From Bacillota bacterium (lineage in GTDB: Bacteria; Bacillota; Clostridia; Lachnospirales; Cellulosilyticaceae), in contig JAEYPM010000008.1 in NCBI GenBank assembly GCA_023410675.1, positions 1 through 11,452 on the forward strand: DNA of 11,452 nucleotides. Direction: 5' to 3'. A program made the translations under genes and the position numbers. Below are positions 1 through 6,594 of this stretch, one piece after another (within the stretch, counting starts at the first letter, position 1; every line of letters begins with the position of its first letter). Below the pieces are notes generated by a model. That model ran no database searches. It saw nothing but the letters and a program-made list of their open reading frames with translations, and had not been told where the DNA came from.

Positions 1-17
1 GTTTCATACACCTTCAT
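1..17 (-). CDS. 5' end of a leftward gene cut by the window edge
   Basis: Only the first codons are present (M-K-V-Y-E...). The start is supported by an ideal ribosome binding site, AAGGAGG on the minus strand at 26-32, with 8 nt of spacing to the ATG at 15-17. It lies 145 bp downstream of the YdcF-like gene in the same direction, so it may be in the same operon or have its own promoter in the AT-rich gap. Nothing can be said about its product. Confidence 0.6.
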
Positions 18-162
18 AATAACTACCTCCTTAAAAGTTTGGATGAACAGAACAATGTCCTTTATATATTATTTCTATACTCTATATGCCATTTCCTTCT
101 TTAATTGTTAAAAATATATATTCAAAAATTTTTAAAAATATATCAAATTCAAATCAATTATA

Positions 163-858
163 TCAAATATTAATGATCATGTACATAACGATAATGTCCT
201 TAATCAGAGCTAAGCTTTCTCTTGTAGCGTACCATAACCTAACATTCATCTCATTTTTATAGACTAAATTTTCATTTTCAAGCCCGAATGCGTGGGCTAT
301 CAAATTAGTTCTTAATGAGTGATAATCACTTGTTACAATAAGTACTCTTTCATCTAATGCATCCAGATTTCTTAATATTTCTTTGCTAAATTTAATATTT
401 TCTTGCGTAGATGTTGCATACTCTTCCTTAATAATGTGAGATTCACTAACTCCTTCTTTAAGCAGATATCGTTTCATGGCTTCTGCTTCGGTAATCAGTT
501 CATCTTCCCCTTGCCCTCCAGAAACAATCATTATTACATCCTTATCATGATAATGATAATATTTTAAGGCCTCATCAAGTCTTCCTTTTAATCTTTGTGA
601 AACCTGATCACCATCTAGTCCTGCCCCCAAAATAATCATGTAACGATACTCCCCAACTTCTTTATATGCTGGAAGACTATTGCAATGAATGGCTATGATT
701 ACTTGAATCCCGATAAAAATAATACTCATGCTTCCTAATGCCGTATAATAGAGAAGTGTAATCATCTTAAGGAGTTTACTATCATTTCTGTGTGAAAATC
801 TTCTTAAACATATAGCAATAACTATACTACTTATTGCAAATAAAATAATTCCTCTCAT
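163..858 (-). CDS. DUF218 / YdcF-like (SanA/ElyC-type) membrane-anchored protein
   Basis: A 231-residue protein with two N-terminal hydrophobic segments (about residues 2-19 and 34-57) and a DUF218 domain from about residue 72 to 200. Visible family blocks are MIILGAGLDGD (74-84) followed by QRLKGRLDEA (88-97), IVSGGQGEDE (111-120) with a following TEAEAM, an ATSTQENI block (148-155), and VLIVTSDYHSLR (172-183). Members of this family (E. coli YdcF, SanA, ElyC) are associated with envelope or peptidoglycan precursor integrity, but their chemistry is poorly defined, so no reaction is assigned. The ATG is preceded by AAGGAGA at 865-871. The gene starts 31 bp after the AraC-type gene on the same strand with no promoter space between, which suggests co-transcription. 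No convincing terminator is seen downstream. Confidence 0.85.
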   Translation of the reverse strand: MRGIILFAISSIVIAICLRRFSHRNDSKLLKMITLLYYTALGSMSIIFIGIQVIIAIHCNSLPAYKEVGEYRYMIILGAGLDGDQVSQRLKGRLDEALKYYHYHDKDVIMIVSGGQGEDELITEAEAMKRYLLKEGVSESHIIKEEYATSTQENIKFSKEILRNLDALDERVLIVTSDYHSLRTNLIAHAFGLENENLVYKNEMNVRLWYATRESLALIKDIIVMYMIINI

Positions 859-889
859 TTTTGGTCTCCTTAATATATCCTATATTCCC

Positions 890-1780
890 TTACCTATATT
901 GATTTCTATACTGCAGTGGAGAGCATAAAAATTGTTTTTTAAACATCCTATTAAAATGAGCTAAATCTGAAACGCCCACTCTTTCACATATTTCAGAAAC
1001 TGGTATCCCTGTATCTCTTAACATCATAGAAGCTAAATTAAGTCTTAACTTGTTTAAATAGTTAATAATGGTATCGCCAACTTCTAAGCCAAACCTTTTC
1101 GTCAGTGTCGTTCTGTTTATATTAAATTCCTTTACAATATTAGGGATCGTAATCTTTTCTTTATAGTGCATATACAGATATAATATGATTTGCTCTATCT
1201 CCTTGGAAAACATAACTGGTGCTATGTCATTTGAAGTATTAAGTAGTCTTTTTTGCTCTAGAAAAAACAAAACCTCTATCAAAAATGATCTAGTGCGGCA
1301 TGGCCAATAACCGTCGGGTTGTACTTCTAACTGATGCTGGATGGAACTAAACAAAGTCTCTAATCGTTTAGCATCTAATAATCCAATATTAAGTCTTCCA
1401 TAGTAGTGATCAGTTCGTTCAAAAAAACATCTAAGCCAATGCCTATCCCTTTCATCACTTATGGAAAAATCCTTACATCCATAGCGAAGATTTTCAAACG
1501 TAAATCGTACATTAATAAACCATGGATCAAAGTACAATATTTTTGCACGAATAGGCTGTTCAGATAGGATTTTTGGTATTTCATTTTCATTAAAACAAAA
1601 TATTGAAGGTGCTAAGAAAATTTCTCTTCGCCCTGCAAATTCAAGAGTCCCTGCCCCTTCTTCTACAAAAAACAGACAATATCTTTTGGTTTTGTACTCT
1701 TTATCATTTACTGTCTTATTTACACTTAAATATATAGGCAATGGATTATCTTTATATTTATCTTCACCGTATGTAAACAT
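890..1780 (-). CDS. AraC-family transcriptional regulator with cupin-like sensor
   Basis: A 296-residue protein from the chosen start. The C-terminus (about 210-296) is a double helix-turn-helix AraC domain: ITIPNIVKEFNINRTTLTKRF (210-230) for the first HTH, then VSEICERVGVSDLAHFNRMF (261-280) for the second, ending in the typical SPLQYR signature. The N-terminus (about 33-85) has the beta-rich, glycine-punctuated look of a cupin/AraC-binding sensor (FFVEEGAGTLEF). The ligand is unknown. An in-frame ATG at 1825 would add 15 residues but has no ribosome binding site; the ATG at 1780 has AAAGGAG 8 nt upstream and is preferred. The gene heads a likely two-gene unit with the YdcF-like gene and is divergent from the secreted tandem metallo-beta-lactamase gene, which is a reasonable but unproven target. 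Confidence 0.9.
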   Translation of the reverse strand: MFTYGEDKYKDNPLPIYLSVNKTVNDKEYKTKRYCLFFVEEGAGTLEFAGRREIFLAPSIFCFNENEIPKILSEQPIRAKILYFDPWFINVRFTFENLRYGCKDFSISDERDRHWLRCFFERTDHYYGRLNIGLLDAKRLETLFSSIQHQLEVQPDGYWPCRTRSFLIEVLFFLEQKRLLNTSNDIAPVMFSKEIEQIILYLYMHYKEKITIPNIVKEFNINRTTLTKRFGLEVGDTIINYLNKLRLNLASMMLRDTGIPVSEICERVGVSDLAHFNRMFKKQFLCSPLQYRNQYR

Positions 1781-1788
1781 CACATGCT

Positions 1789-1795
1789 CTCCTTT
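1789..1795 (-). promoter_or_regulatory. Ribosome binding site that decides the AraC-gene start
   Basis: AAAGGAG on the minus strand ends 8 nt before the ATG at 1778-1780. No comparable site precedes the upstream in-frame ATG at 1823-1825, whose 5' context is ACTTACACTT. The downstream ATG is therefore the likely start. Confidence 0.75.
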
Positions 1796-1855
1796 CGTTT
1801 TTAGACAATCAACTAAAATACTCATAAGTGTAAGTCTCTTAGTACTATTAAAAAT

Positions 1856-1886
1856 ATTATATCATACCACCTTAAAATTTTAACAA
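1856..1886 (-). promoter_or_regulatory. Candidate extended -10 promoter for the AraC-ydcF unit
   Basis: On the minus strand a perfect TATAAT (1856-1861) is preceded by TGA, giving the extended -10 form TGATATAAT. A TTGTTA lies 19 bp further upstream (1881-1886); this spacing is long, but extended -10 promoters tolerate a weak -35. The resulting leader of about 70 nt would end at the chosen ATG at 1780. Confidence 0.5.
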
Positions 1887-1923
1887 CTTATATAATACTT
1901 AAATAAAGAATCTATATTATCTA

Positions 1924-1970
1924 AGTGATTGTCTCTATCTATTGACAATAATCTAAAAATCACTGATTAT
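1924..1970 (+). promoter_or_regulatory. Promoter with overlapping dyads upstream of the tandem MBL gene
   Basis: TTGACA (1942-1947) and GATTAT (1965-1970) are 17 bp apart and give a plausible rightward promoter; a second -10-like TATAAT sits at 2000-2005. Three inverted repeats overlap the -35 and spacer: AGTGATT/AATCACT (1924-1930 and 1958-1964), ATTGTC/GACAAT (1928-1933 and 1944-1949) and ATAATC/GATTAT (1948-1953 and 1965-1970). This density suggests an operator; the divergent AraC-family regulator is the natural candidate, by inference only. Confidence 0.45.
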
Positions 1971-2043
1971 CTACAATGGTCTATAAAACTCCTCTGATCT
2001 ATAATGAGCTTGTAAAATTAAATTAATTAACAGGAGGTTTTAT

Positions 2044-3393
2044 ATGATTAATAAAGTTGTTTCAATTACTCTAATGTTTTGCATGTTTCTTTGCATGACA
2101 ACTATTGCCTTGGCGGCTCCTTCTTCTGATCTACTAAAAGATGTTACACACTTAAATCATTCTACATTAAGGATAGCTGGCAAAAAAGTTGTCTATTTTG
2201 ATCCTATTCAAATTGTTGGTGAGCCTAAAGATGCAGATATTATTTTTATTACCCACTCACATGATGATCACTTTTCTCCAGATGAGATTAAAAAGCTCCT
2301 AAAACCAAATACAACCCTAGTTGTTCCTCATGATGTTGTTGCTTTAGCAAAAAAAGCTGGATTTAAAAATATTGTTAAAGTATATCCAAACAAAAAATAT
2401 ACTGTGCAAGGTATTTCATTTGAGACTGTTTACTCTTACAATATTGGAAAAAAATTTCATAGTAAGAATAATAACTGGGTTGGTTATATCACTACTATGA
2501 ACAATATTAAATATTACATTGCTGGTGATACTGATTTAATTCCTGAAATGGAAAAGATTAAAGCAGATGTTGCCTTCCTTCCTATAGGAGGAACTTATAC
2601 AATGAATGCTAGTGAAGCTGCAAAAGCTACAAGCATCATCAAGCCTAAAGTTGTCGTTCCTATTCATTTTGGCTCTATTGTAGGTAAAACAGAAGATGCA
2701 AGAGAATTTATAGCTGGGCTTGATCCATCTACCCAATGCGAAGTGCTTTTAGATTTATTAAATGGTGTTGAGCATTTTAACCACTCTACTTTAAAGATGA
2801 CAAAAGGACCTATTATTTACTTTGATCCTATTCAGATTGAAACTGAACCTAAAGATGCAGATTTAGTGTTTATTACGCACATGCATGATGATCATTTTTC
2901 AATGGAAAACATAAAAAAAGTTGCAAAGGATAGTACTCAGTTTATCGCTCCATCTGACGTAGCACAAATATTAAAAGATGAAGGTATCACAAACATTATA
3001 CAGGTAGTTCCAAATAACAAATATGACCTAGAAGGCGTAACCTTTACAGCTGTACCTGCTTATAATATTGGCAAAGAATTTCATCAAAAGGAAAAAAATT
3101 GGGTAGGCTATATTGTCAATTATCACAATACTTCTTATTATATAGCTGGCGATACTGATGTAATCCCTGAAATGAAAAACTTCAATGTAGATATCGCTTT
3201 TCTTCCTGTAGGTGGTACTTATACAATGAATGCTAGTGAAGCAGCAGAAGCAGCTAATCTAATAAAACCTTTAGTAGCAGTTCCTATACATTTTGGCTCT
3301 ATTGTAGGAACAACTCAGGATGCAAATGATTTCATCTCTATACTAGACAAATCAATCATGAGTAAAATTATGCTTACTAATGCTCTTAAATGA
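2044..3393 (+). CDS. Secreted tandem (two-domain) UlaG-like metallo-beta-lactamase fold protein
   Basis: A 449-residue protein with a signal peptide (hydrophobic core about 5-23, likely cleavage after ALA near residue 24), then two full-length homologous MBL domains at about 33-240 and 241-449. Each has complete metal-ligand motifs: HSHDDH 71-76 and HMHDDH 279-284, AGDTD 160-164 and 368-372, PIHFG 206-210 and 414-418. The repeat period is exactly 208 codons in the conserved part. These motifs match the small MBL-fold hydrolases related to UlaG (Lactamase_B_3 type), which are normally single-domain and often cytoplasmic; the substrate is unknown. A strong AGGAGG (2032-2037) precedes the ATG. 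A 26-bp stretch is identical between the two halves (2593-2618 and 3217-3242), showing internal duplication. The gene is monocistronic, ending in a terminator at 3432. Confidence 0.88.
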   Translation: MINKVVSITLMFCMFLCMTTIALAAPSSDLLKDVTHLNHSTLRIAGKKVVYFDPIQIVGEPKDADIIFITHSHDDHFSPDEIKKLLKPNTTLVVPHDVVALAKKAGFKNIVKVYPNKKYTVQGISFETVYSYNIGKKFHSKNNNWVGYITTMNNIKYYIAGDTDLIPEMEKIKADVAFLPIGGTYTMNASEAAKATSIIKPKVVVPIHFGSIVGKTEDAREFIAGLDPSTQCEVLLDLLNGVEHFNHSTLKMTKGPIIYFDPIQIETEPKDADLVFITHMHDDHFSMENIKKVAKDSTQFIAPSDVAQILKDEGITNIIQVVPNNKYDLEGVTFTAVPAYNIGKEFHQKEKNWVGYIVNYHNTSYYIAGDTDVIPEMKNFNVDIAFLPVGGTYTMNASEAAEAANLIKPLVAVPIHFGSIVGTTQDANDFISILDKSIMSKIMLTNALK

Positions 3394-3431
3394 GTTGATT
3401 CTTCCCCATTATCATACTCATATTATTGTAT

Positions 3432-3475
3432 AATCCAATTATCCTTTATAGGGTAATTGGATTAACTTTTCTTTT
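3432..3475 (+). terminator. Rho-independent terminator of the tandem MBL gene
   Basis: A 13-bp stem with one G-T wobble (AATCCAATTATCC at 3432-3444 with GGGTAATTGGATT at 3451-3463) closes a 6-nt loop and is followed by a T-rich run at 3467-3475. It separates two convergent genes. On the minus strand the run after the stem is mixed A/T, so it is weaker for the transpeptidase gene. Confidence 0.85.
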
Positions 3476-3483
3476 CTAGCAAA

Positions 3484-4881
3484 TTAGGCTTCCTCATAGC
3501 AAATAACGGGTGTTCCCTCTTCAATATTCTCGAAAATTTTTTTTGCCATATGTAAGGATACATTAACACACCCATGGGTTCCATTGGTCTTATAGATATT
3601 TCCTCCATAAGAATATCTCCAGCTTGCATCGTGTATCCCTATGTTCCCATTAAAAGGCATCCAATAAGTTACTTCAGACTCGTAATCAGCACCTCGCAAA
3701 GTGGAACCCTTTTGTTTATAATTAATCATGTAGACCCCGAGCTTAGTAGAATTCCCTCTATTAGGATTTCCTGTTACTACAGACCCTTGAACGATAATGT
3801 TTCCTTCTTTATAGAACCACAAATACTGCCTTGTTATATTTATTTCTACATAGGTCTTACCTATGTCATTTTCATCTCTAGATAATGCTTTTTGAGTATA
3901 GATTGGCTCTTTTTCAATCCCCTTTCCATTCTTGATATTTTCTATTAATGCCTTTGTTTCGTAAGCACAATTAATCTTCCATCCATAAAATCCGCCTTTA
4001 ACTTCTACTACTTTACCTATAGAAGACTTAAAACTTCTTACCGTGCCAACAGTATCATATTTATTGCTTAGCTCCTGTACATACTGCTTAACTGCTTTAT
4101 TATCAATTACTACTTCTAAGTCTTCATCAACGCTAAGCCACTTATTGATTATATCTTTATCTAACACTTCCCTTTTGCTCCCAAATGTATAAACGATTTT
4201 AGCAGAAATAATCTTATTAAGTTCATTGAATGCTTGACACACTTTATCTGAGCCTAGAATATATTTGGGATTAATATAGCAATTATTTTCATTTAAATCT
4301 AATTTGAGTTCTCCATTTAAGATAGATCTTGCTATAGCTTCACTAAGCTTATCAATAGCTATCTTATTGCCATATACTTCTTTAATAACTTCATAGGTAT
4401 CCTTTGAATACCTAAAGCTTACATTTTGCGGCTCAATAATTTCTTTATTTAAACATCTTAATTTATGTATTTTATCCTTCAGGCTATCTTTATCATAGTA
4501 ATATAAGTCACTGACATTATAGCTTTGTTTGTTAAACAATGAAAAAATCCATTTAAAAGATTTTTGTATCTTATAAACTTTAAAAATACTATTTTTTTCA
4601 TTATAGTGCATTTGTATATCTCGTCCAGATATTTCTTCTATCTCTCCATCTCTTTCAATTAACTTCAGTTTATAATTTTTAGCATAATCTCTCATCATTT
4701 TCTCTGCTTCACGATGTGATTTTAATGAAACATCCACTCCATTTATTACTGTATTAAAAAAGAAGTGATTAACAAAATATATAGAAACACTTAAATATAA
4801 GAGTACTATACAAGCTACTCCAATCATTATATTCTCTCTTATACGTCTTTTAAGAAACTTTCGTCTATTCATTCCTATCAT
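3484..4881 (-). CDS. Membrane-anchored L,D-transpeptidase (YkuD domain) with peptidoglycan-binding-like N-terminal region
   Basis: A 465-residue protein: a basic N-terminus, one transmembrane segment (about 17-39), a long extracellular region (about 45-330) resembling the PG_binding_4/VanW-associated repeats found in clostridial L,D-transpeptidases, and a C-terminal YkuD catalytic domain (about 343-463). The catalytic signature is intact: GIHD with His417, then THGCVN with His436, Gly437 and the nucleophilic Cys438. Family knowledge: these enzymes make 3-3 (mDAP-mDAP) cross-links or attach proteins to peptidoglycan, acting outside the membrane, and resist most penicillins. The start at 4881 is supported by GGAAGG about 11 nt upstream; an alternative ATG three codons later is possible. 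It lies downstream of the GyrI-like gene on the same strand but behind a terminator, so it is probably transcribed separately. Confidence 0.92.
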   Translation of the reverse strand: MIGMNRRKFLKRRIRENIMIGVACIVLLYLSVSIYFVNHFFFNTVINGVDVSLKSHREAEKMMRDYAKNYKLKLIERDGEIEEISGRDIQMHYNEKNSIFKVYKIQKSFKWIFSLFNKQSYNVSDLYYYDKDSLKDKIHKLRCLNKEIIEPQNVSFRYSKDTYEVIKEVYGNKIAIDKLSEAIARSILNGELKLDLNENNCYINPKYILGSDKVCQAFNELNKIISAKIVYTFGSKREVLDKDIINKWLSVDEDLEVVIDNKAVKQYVQELSNKYDTVGTVRSFKSSIGKVVEVKGGFYGWKINCAYETKALIENIKNGKGIEKEPIYTQKALSRDENDIGKTYVEINITRQYLWFYKEGNIIVQGSVVTGNPNRGNSTKLGVYMINYKQKGSTLRGADYESEVTYWMPFNGNIGIHDASWRYSYGGNIYKTNGTHGCVNVSLHMAKKIFENIEEGTPVICYEEA

Positions 4882-4984
4882 ATTACCCTATACCTTCCAC
4901 ATAAAATAAATCTTAATTAAATCTATAATATGCTTGTATCCTTATTAATAAAACTAATTAAAAGCACTACTCATAGAAATTTTA

Positions 4985-5028
4985 CAATAAAAAATATCAC
5001 CTATTCATTTTGAATCAGGTGATATTTT
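4985..5028 (-). terminator. Rho-independent terminator of the GyrI-like gene
   Basis: A perfect 12-bp stem (AAAATATCACCT at 4991-5002 with its complement at 5017-5028) encloses a 14-nt loop. On the minus strand it runs into six T residues. It starts 5 bp after the stop codon of the GyrI-like gene, matching leftward termination. Confidence 0.85.
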
Positions 5029-5032
5029 AATT

Positions 5033-5482
5033 TTAATGTAGCGGTACACAGATTTCACAGTAATGATTATTCACCATTTGAACATTATACCTTTCAATAA
5101 TTGGTCTTTGCTCATCAAACTGCTCTCCTTGAGCCGATAATTCTGAAAAAATAGTCATCCATGCTTTCTGAACCGCTTCTGCTGTATGGTCAATTTTAAA
5201 AACAGCATACTTTCCCCCAGAAATACTTCCTATAGTAACATCCATTGCCATAAAATCATCTGCAACAACAATACAGGCATCATAGCGGCAGTTTTCTAGT
5301 TTAGTCGTTTCAGGATTATCCCGAGCAATACCAAAGATGATTGTTTCATCCCTTAATAACTGATTTTCCTTTGCCCATTTTTTTAATGCTTCCATTGTTT
5401 GACCATTACTTATTCCATAAGGACCTGTATGTCTTATGTAAGCAATGCGGTGTGCTGGCATTTTTTCAATGATAAAATCCAT
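5033..5482 (-). CDS. Stand-alone GyrI-like / AraC effector-binding domain protein
   Basis: A 149-residue protein that is essentially one GyrI-like small-molecule-binding domain, the fold also found C-terminal in Rob, BmrR and some AraC regulators. Family-like blocks are AYIRHTGPYG (14-23), GGKYAVFKIDHT (89-100) with a following helix, RPIIERYN (126-133), and CEICVPL (142-148), whose acidic residue (Glu143) sits where family members carry a ligand-contacting Glu. There is no DNA-binding domain, so it may sequester or detoxify a compound or modulate a partner; the ligand is unknown. AGGAGG (5491-5496) lies 8 nt before the ATG. A perfect 11-bp inverted repeat (5498-5523) abuts the ribosome binding site. 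The PNPOx-like gene upstream is on the same strand, 160 bp away. Confidence 0.85.
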   Translation of the reverse strand: MDFIIEKMPAHRIAYIRHTGPYGISNGQTMEALKKWAKENQLLRDETIIFGIARDNPETTKLENCRYDACIVVADDFMAMDVTIGSISGGKYAVFKIDHTAEAVQKAWMTIFSELSAQGEQFDEQRPIIERYNVQMVNNHYCEICVPLH

Positions 5483-5497
5483 AATTCTTTCCTCCTA

Positions 5498-5523
5498 TAA
5501 TAGTGAAATACCTTTCACTATTA
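5498..5523 (-). promoter_or_regulatory. Perfect 11-bp inverted repeat abutting the RBS of the GyrI-like gene
   Basis: TAATAGTGAAA (5498-5508) pairs perfectly with TTTCACTATTA (5513-5523) around a 4-nt centre. One base separates it from AGGAGG (5491-5496). In DNA it is a good dimeric-regulator operator; in mRNA it would be a compact hairpin just 5' of the Shine-Dalgarno sequence. There is no T-run, so it is not a terminator. Confidence 0.65.
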
Positions 5524-5642
5524 GGTTACTATGCTTTAAAATGGAAAGCAAAATATCTTTTATAATTGTTTAAATTGCACAATACTTCACCCTATTTACT
5601 AGTGTTTTATATAAATGCCTATTCTTCCTTATATGTTCATTT

Positions 5643-6044
5643 CTAGAATGAGATTACCGTTGGAGGCTGCCCTGAAAAATCAGCTATCATCGCCTCACCA
5701 TGTTCAATGTAAAACACTTCAAAGATAGGATTTTCTGCTGACTTATACAAACCTTTTACAGCTACATTCCTATCAAGAACTTTTTGTTTTGTCAGAAGGT
5801 CTTTTATAAAGATGACTTCTCCTGATAATCTTACCGAAATCATCTCCTTTGATGTAGATGTAAATTCAGCATATGGATTTTCCTGAAGTTGTTTGTATAC
5901 ATTCTTAATATTTGCTGTTACAAAATAAAATTTTTTATCCTCTTCCATGATAAATCCCCAAGGTCTTACTCTTGGTTTGCCATTCTCAATTGTTGCAAAT
6001 GCTCCCGTAACATTCTGTTTTAAAAAATTAATGACTCTCTCCAT
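5643..6044 (-). CDS. Pyridoxamine 5'-phosphate oxidase-like (split-barrel, flavin-type) protein
   Basis: A 133-residue small protein with the order expected for PNPOx-like split-barrel proteins: an N-terminal helix, then GAFATIENGKPRVRPWGF (14-31), KKFYFVTANIKNVYKQLQEN (37-56) ending in PYAEF, and VRLSGEV (71-77). The family usually binds FMN or F420 or heme-type cofactors; which applies here cannot be read from the sequence. AAGGAGA (6055-6061) lies 10 nt before the ATG, and a good promoter is placed at 6097-6125. It is divergent from an HxlR-type regulator, a common pairing in which the regulator controls an oxidoreductase gene in response to electrophiles or redox stress; this link is inferred. 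Confidence 0.85.
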   Translation of the reverse strand: MERVINFLKQNVTGAFATIENGKPRVRPWGFIMEEDKKFYFVTANIKNVYKQLQENPYAEFTSTSKEMISVRLSGEVIFIKDLLTKQKVLDRNVAVKGLYKSAENPIFEVFYIEHGEAMIADFSGQPPTVISF

Positions 6045-6096
6045 TTTATTTAGTTCTCCTTAATCTAATTTGATAAATCACGCGTAACTTAGTATA

Positions 6097-6125
6097 ATCA
6101 TATACAAGGAACTATTTTAAAACAA
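6097..6125 (-). promoter_or_regulatory. Promoter of the PNPOx-like gene
   Basis: On the minus strand TTGTTT (6120-6125) and TATGAT (6097-6102) are separated by exactly 17 bp, close to the sigma-A consensus. The -35 directly adjoins the GTACTAT half-site at 6126-6132, so a bound regulator could block polymerase. Confidence 0.6.
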
Positions 6126-6164
6126 GTACTATTATTTTTTGTACATAGTACAGAAAAACGTACT
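6126..6164. promoter_or_regulatory. GTAC-rich dyad, candidate HxlR operator
   Basis: GTACTAT (6126-6132) and ATAGTAC (6145-6151) form a perfect 7-bp inverted repeat. Two further GTAC copies fall at 6141-6144 and 6160-6163. The cluster lies between the divergent PNPOx-like and HxlR genes and touches the -35 of the former. Autoregulation plus control of the neighbour by the HxlR protein is inferred from layout. Confidence 0.5.
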
Positions 6165-6180
6165 GAAAGGAAAGAACTAT

Positions 6181-6516
6181 ATGGCTTTTAGAGAAGATTT
6201 ATATAAAATAAAATGTCCTGTTGGCCTCACTCAAAATGTTATGCAAGGCAAATGGAAACTTGTTCTGCTCTACATATTAAAAGATGGAACAAAACGTTTT
6301 AACGAACTTCAACGCCTAATGCCAGACATCAGGCAGGGTTATCTGACTCAGCAGCTGCGTGAGCTTGAACAGGACGGTCTTGTACACCGTGAAGTTTATA
6401 AGGTCGTTCCGCCAAAGGTTGAATACTCCCTTACGGATATGGGAATGAAGTTCCTGCCTATCATTGATAAAATGTATATGTGGGGCATGGAATACTTGCA
6501 GTTTATTAGGCAGTAA
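6181..6516 (+). CDS. HxlR-family winged-helix transcriptional regulator
   Basis: A 111-residue protein that fits the HxlR domain over nearly its whole length: CPVG (12-15), GKWKLVLLYILKDGTKRFNE (23-42), an LTQQLRELEQDGLVHR recognition region (55-70), then VPPKVEYSLTDMG (76-88). Cys12 is the only cysteine and lies where YodB/HypR-type members carry a redox-sensing Cys, so sensing of oxidants or electrophiles is possible. An upstream in-frame TTG at 6139 would add 14 residues, but GAAAGG (6165-6170) sits 10 nt before the ATG at 6181, and the family begins just before the conserved Cys, so 6181 is chosen. It is divergent from the PNPOx-like gene and convergent with the TetR-type gene. Confidence 0.92.
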   Translation: MAFREDLYKIKCPVGLTQNVMQGKWKLVLLYILKDGTKRFNELQRLMPDIRQGYLTQQLRELEQDGLVHREVYKVVPPKVEYSLTDMGMKFLPIIDKMYMWGMEYLQFIRQ

Positions 6517-6519
6517 CTT

Positions 6520-6541
6520 AAAAAATTGTTTTTTATACAAT
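6520..6541 (-). terminator. Weak possible terminator between convergent regulators
   Basis: A 5-bp stem (ATTGT at 6525-6529, ACAAT at 6537-6541) is followed on the minus strand by six T residues (6520-6525). The stem is short and AT-rich, so it is only a weak candidate for ending the TetR-type transcript. The rest of 6517-6594 shows nothing else. Confidence 0.25.
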
Positions 6542-6594
6542 AGCAGTCTGCCTTACTCAAATCACTCTTTTCAAGTTTAAATGCAAATGGATGT

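Noticed and set aside
18..162. Terminator or promoter in the AT-rich gap left of the YdcF-like gene
   Set aside because: Only AT-rich palindromic runs such as AAAAATTTTT are seen; no GC-containing stem with a T-run and no well-spaced -35/-10 pair.
1686..1883. Rightward 65-codon frame
   Set aside because: It lies mostly antisense to the AraC gene, lacks a ribosome binding site, and has no recognisable motif.
2536..2736. Leftward 66-codon frame inside the tandem MBL gene
   Set aside because: Fully antisense to a strongly supported gene, with low-information composition and no RBS.
3574..3885. Rightward 103-codon frame inside the L,D-transpeptidase gene
   Set aside because: It overlaps the catalytic region of a clear gene on the opposite strand and shows no family features.
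5498..5523. Terminator for the PNPOx-like gene
   Set aside because: The perfect stem is not followed by a T-run; it is followed by an RBS.
6139..6180. TTG start adding 14 residues to the HxlR protein
   Set aside because: No RBS precedes it, it would overlap the GTAC operator cluster, and the ATG at 6181 has GAAAGG at suitable spacing.
6316..6540. Leftward 74-codon frame overlapping the HxlR gene
   Set aside because: Antisense to a well-supported HxlR gene and without a ribosome binding site.
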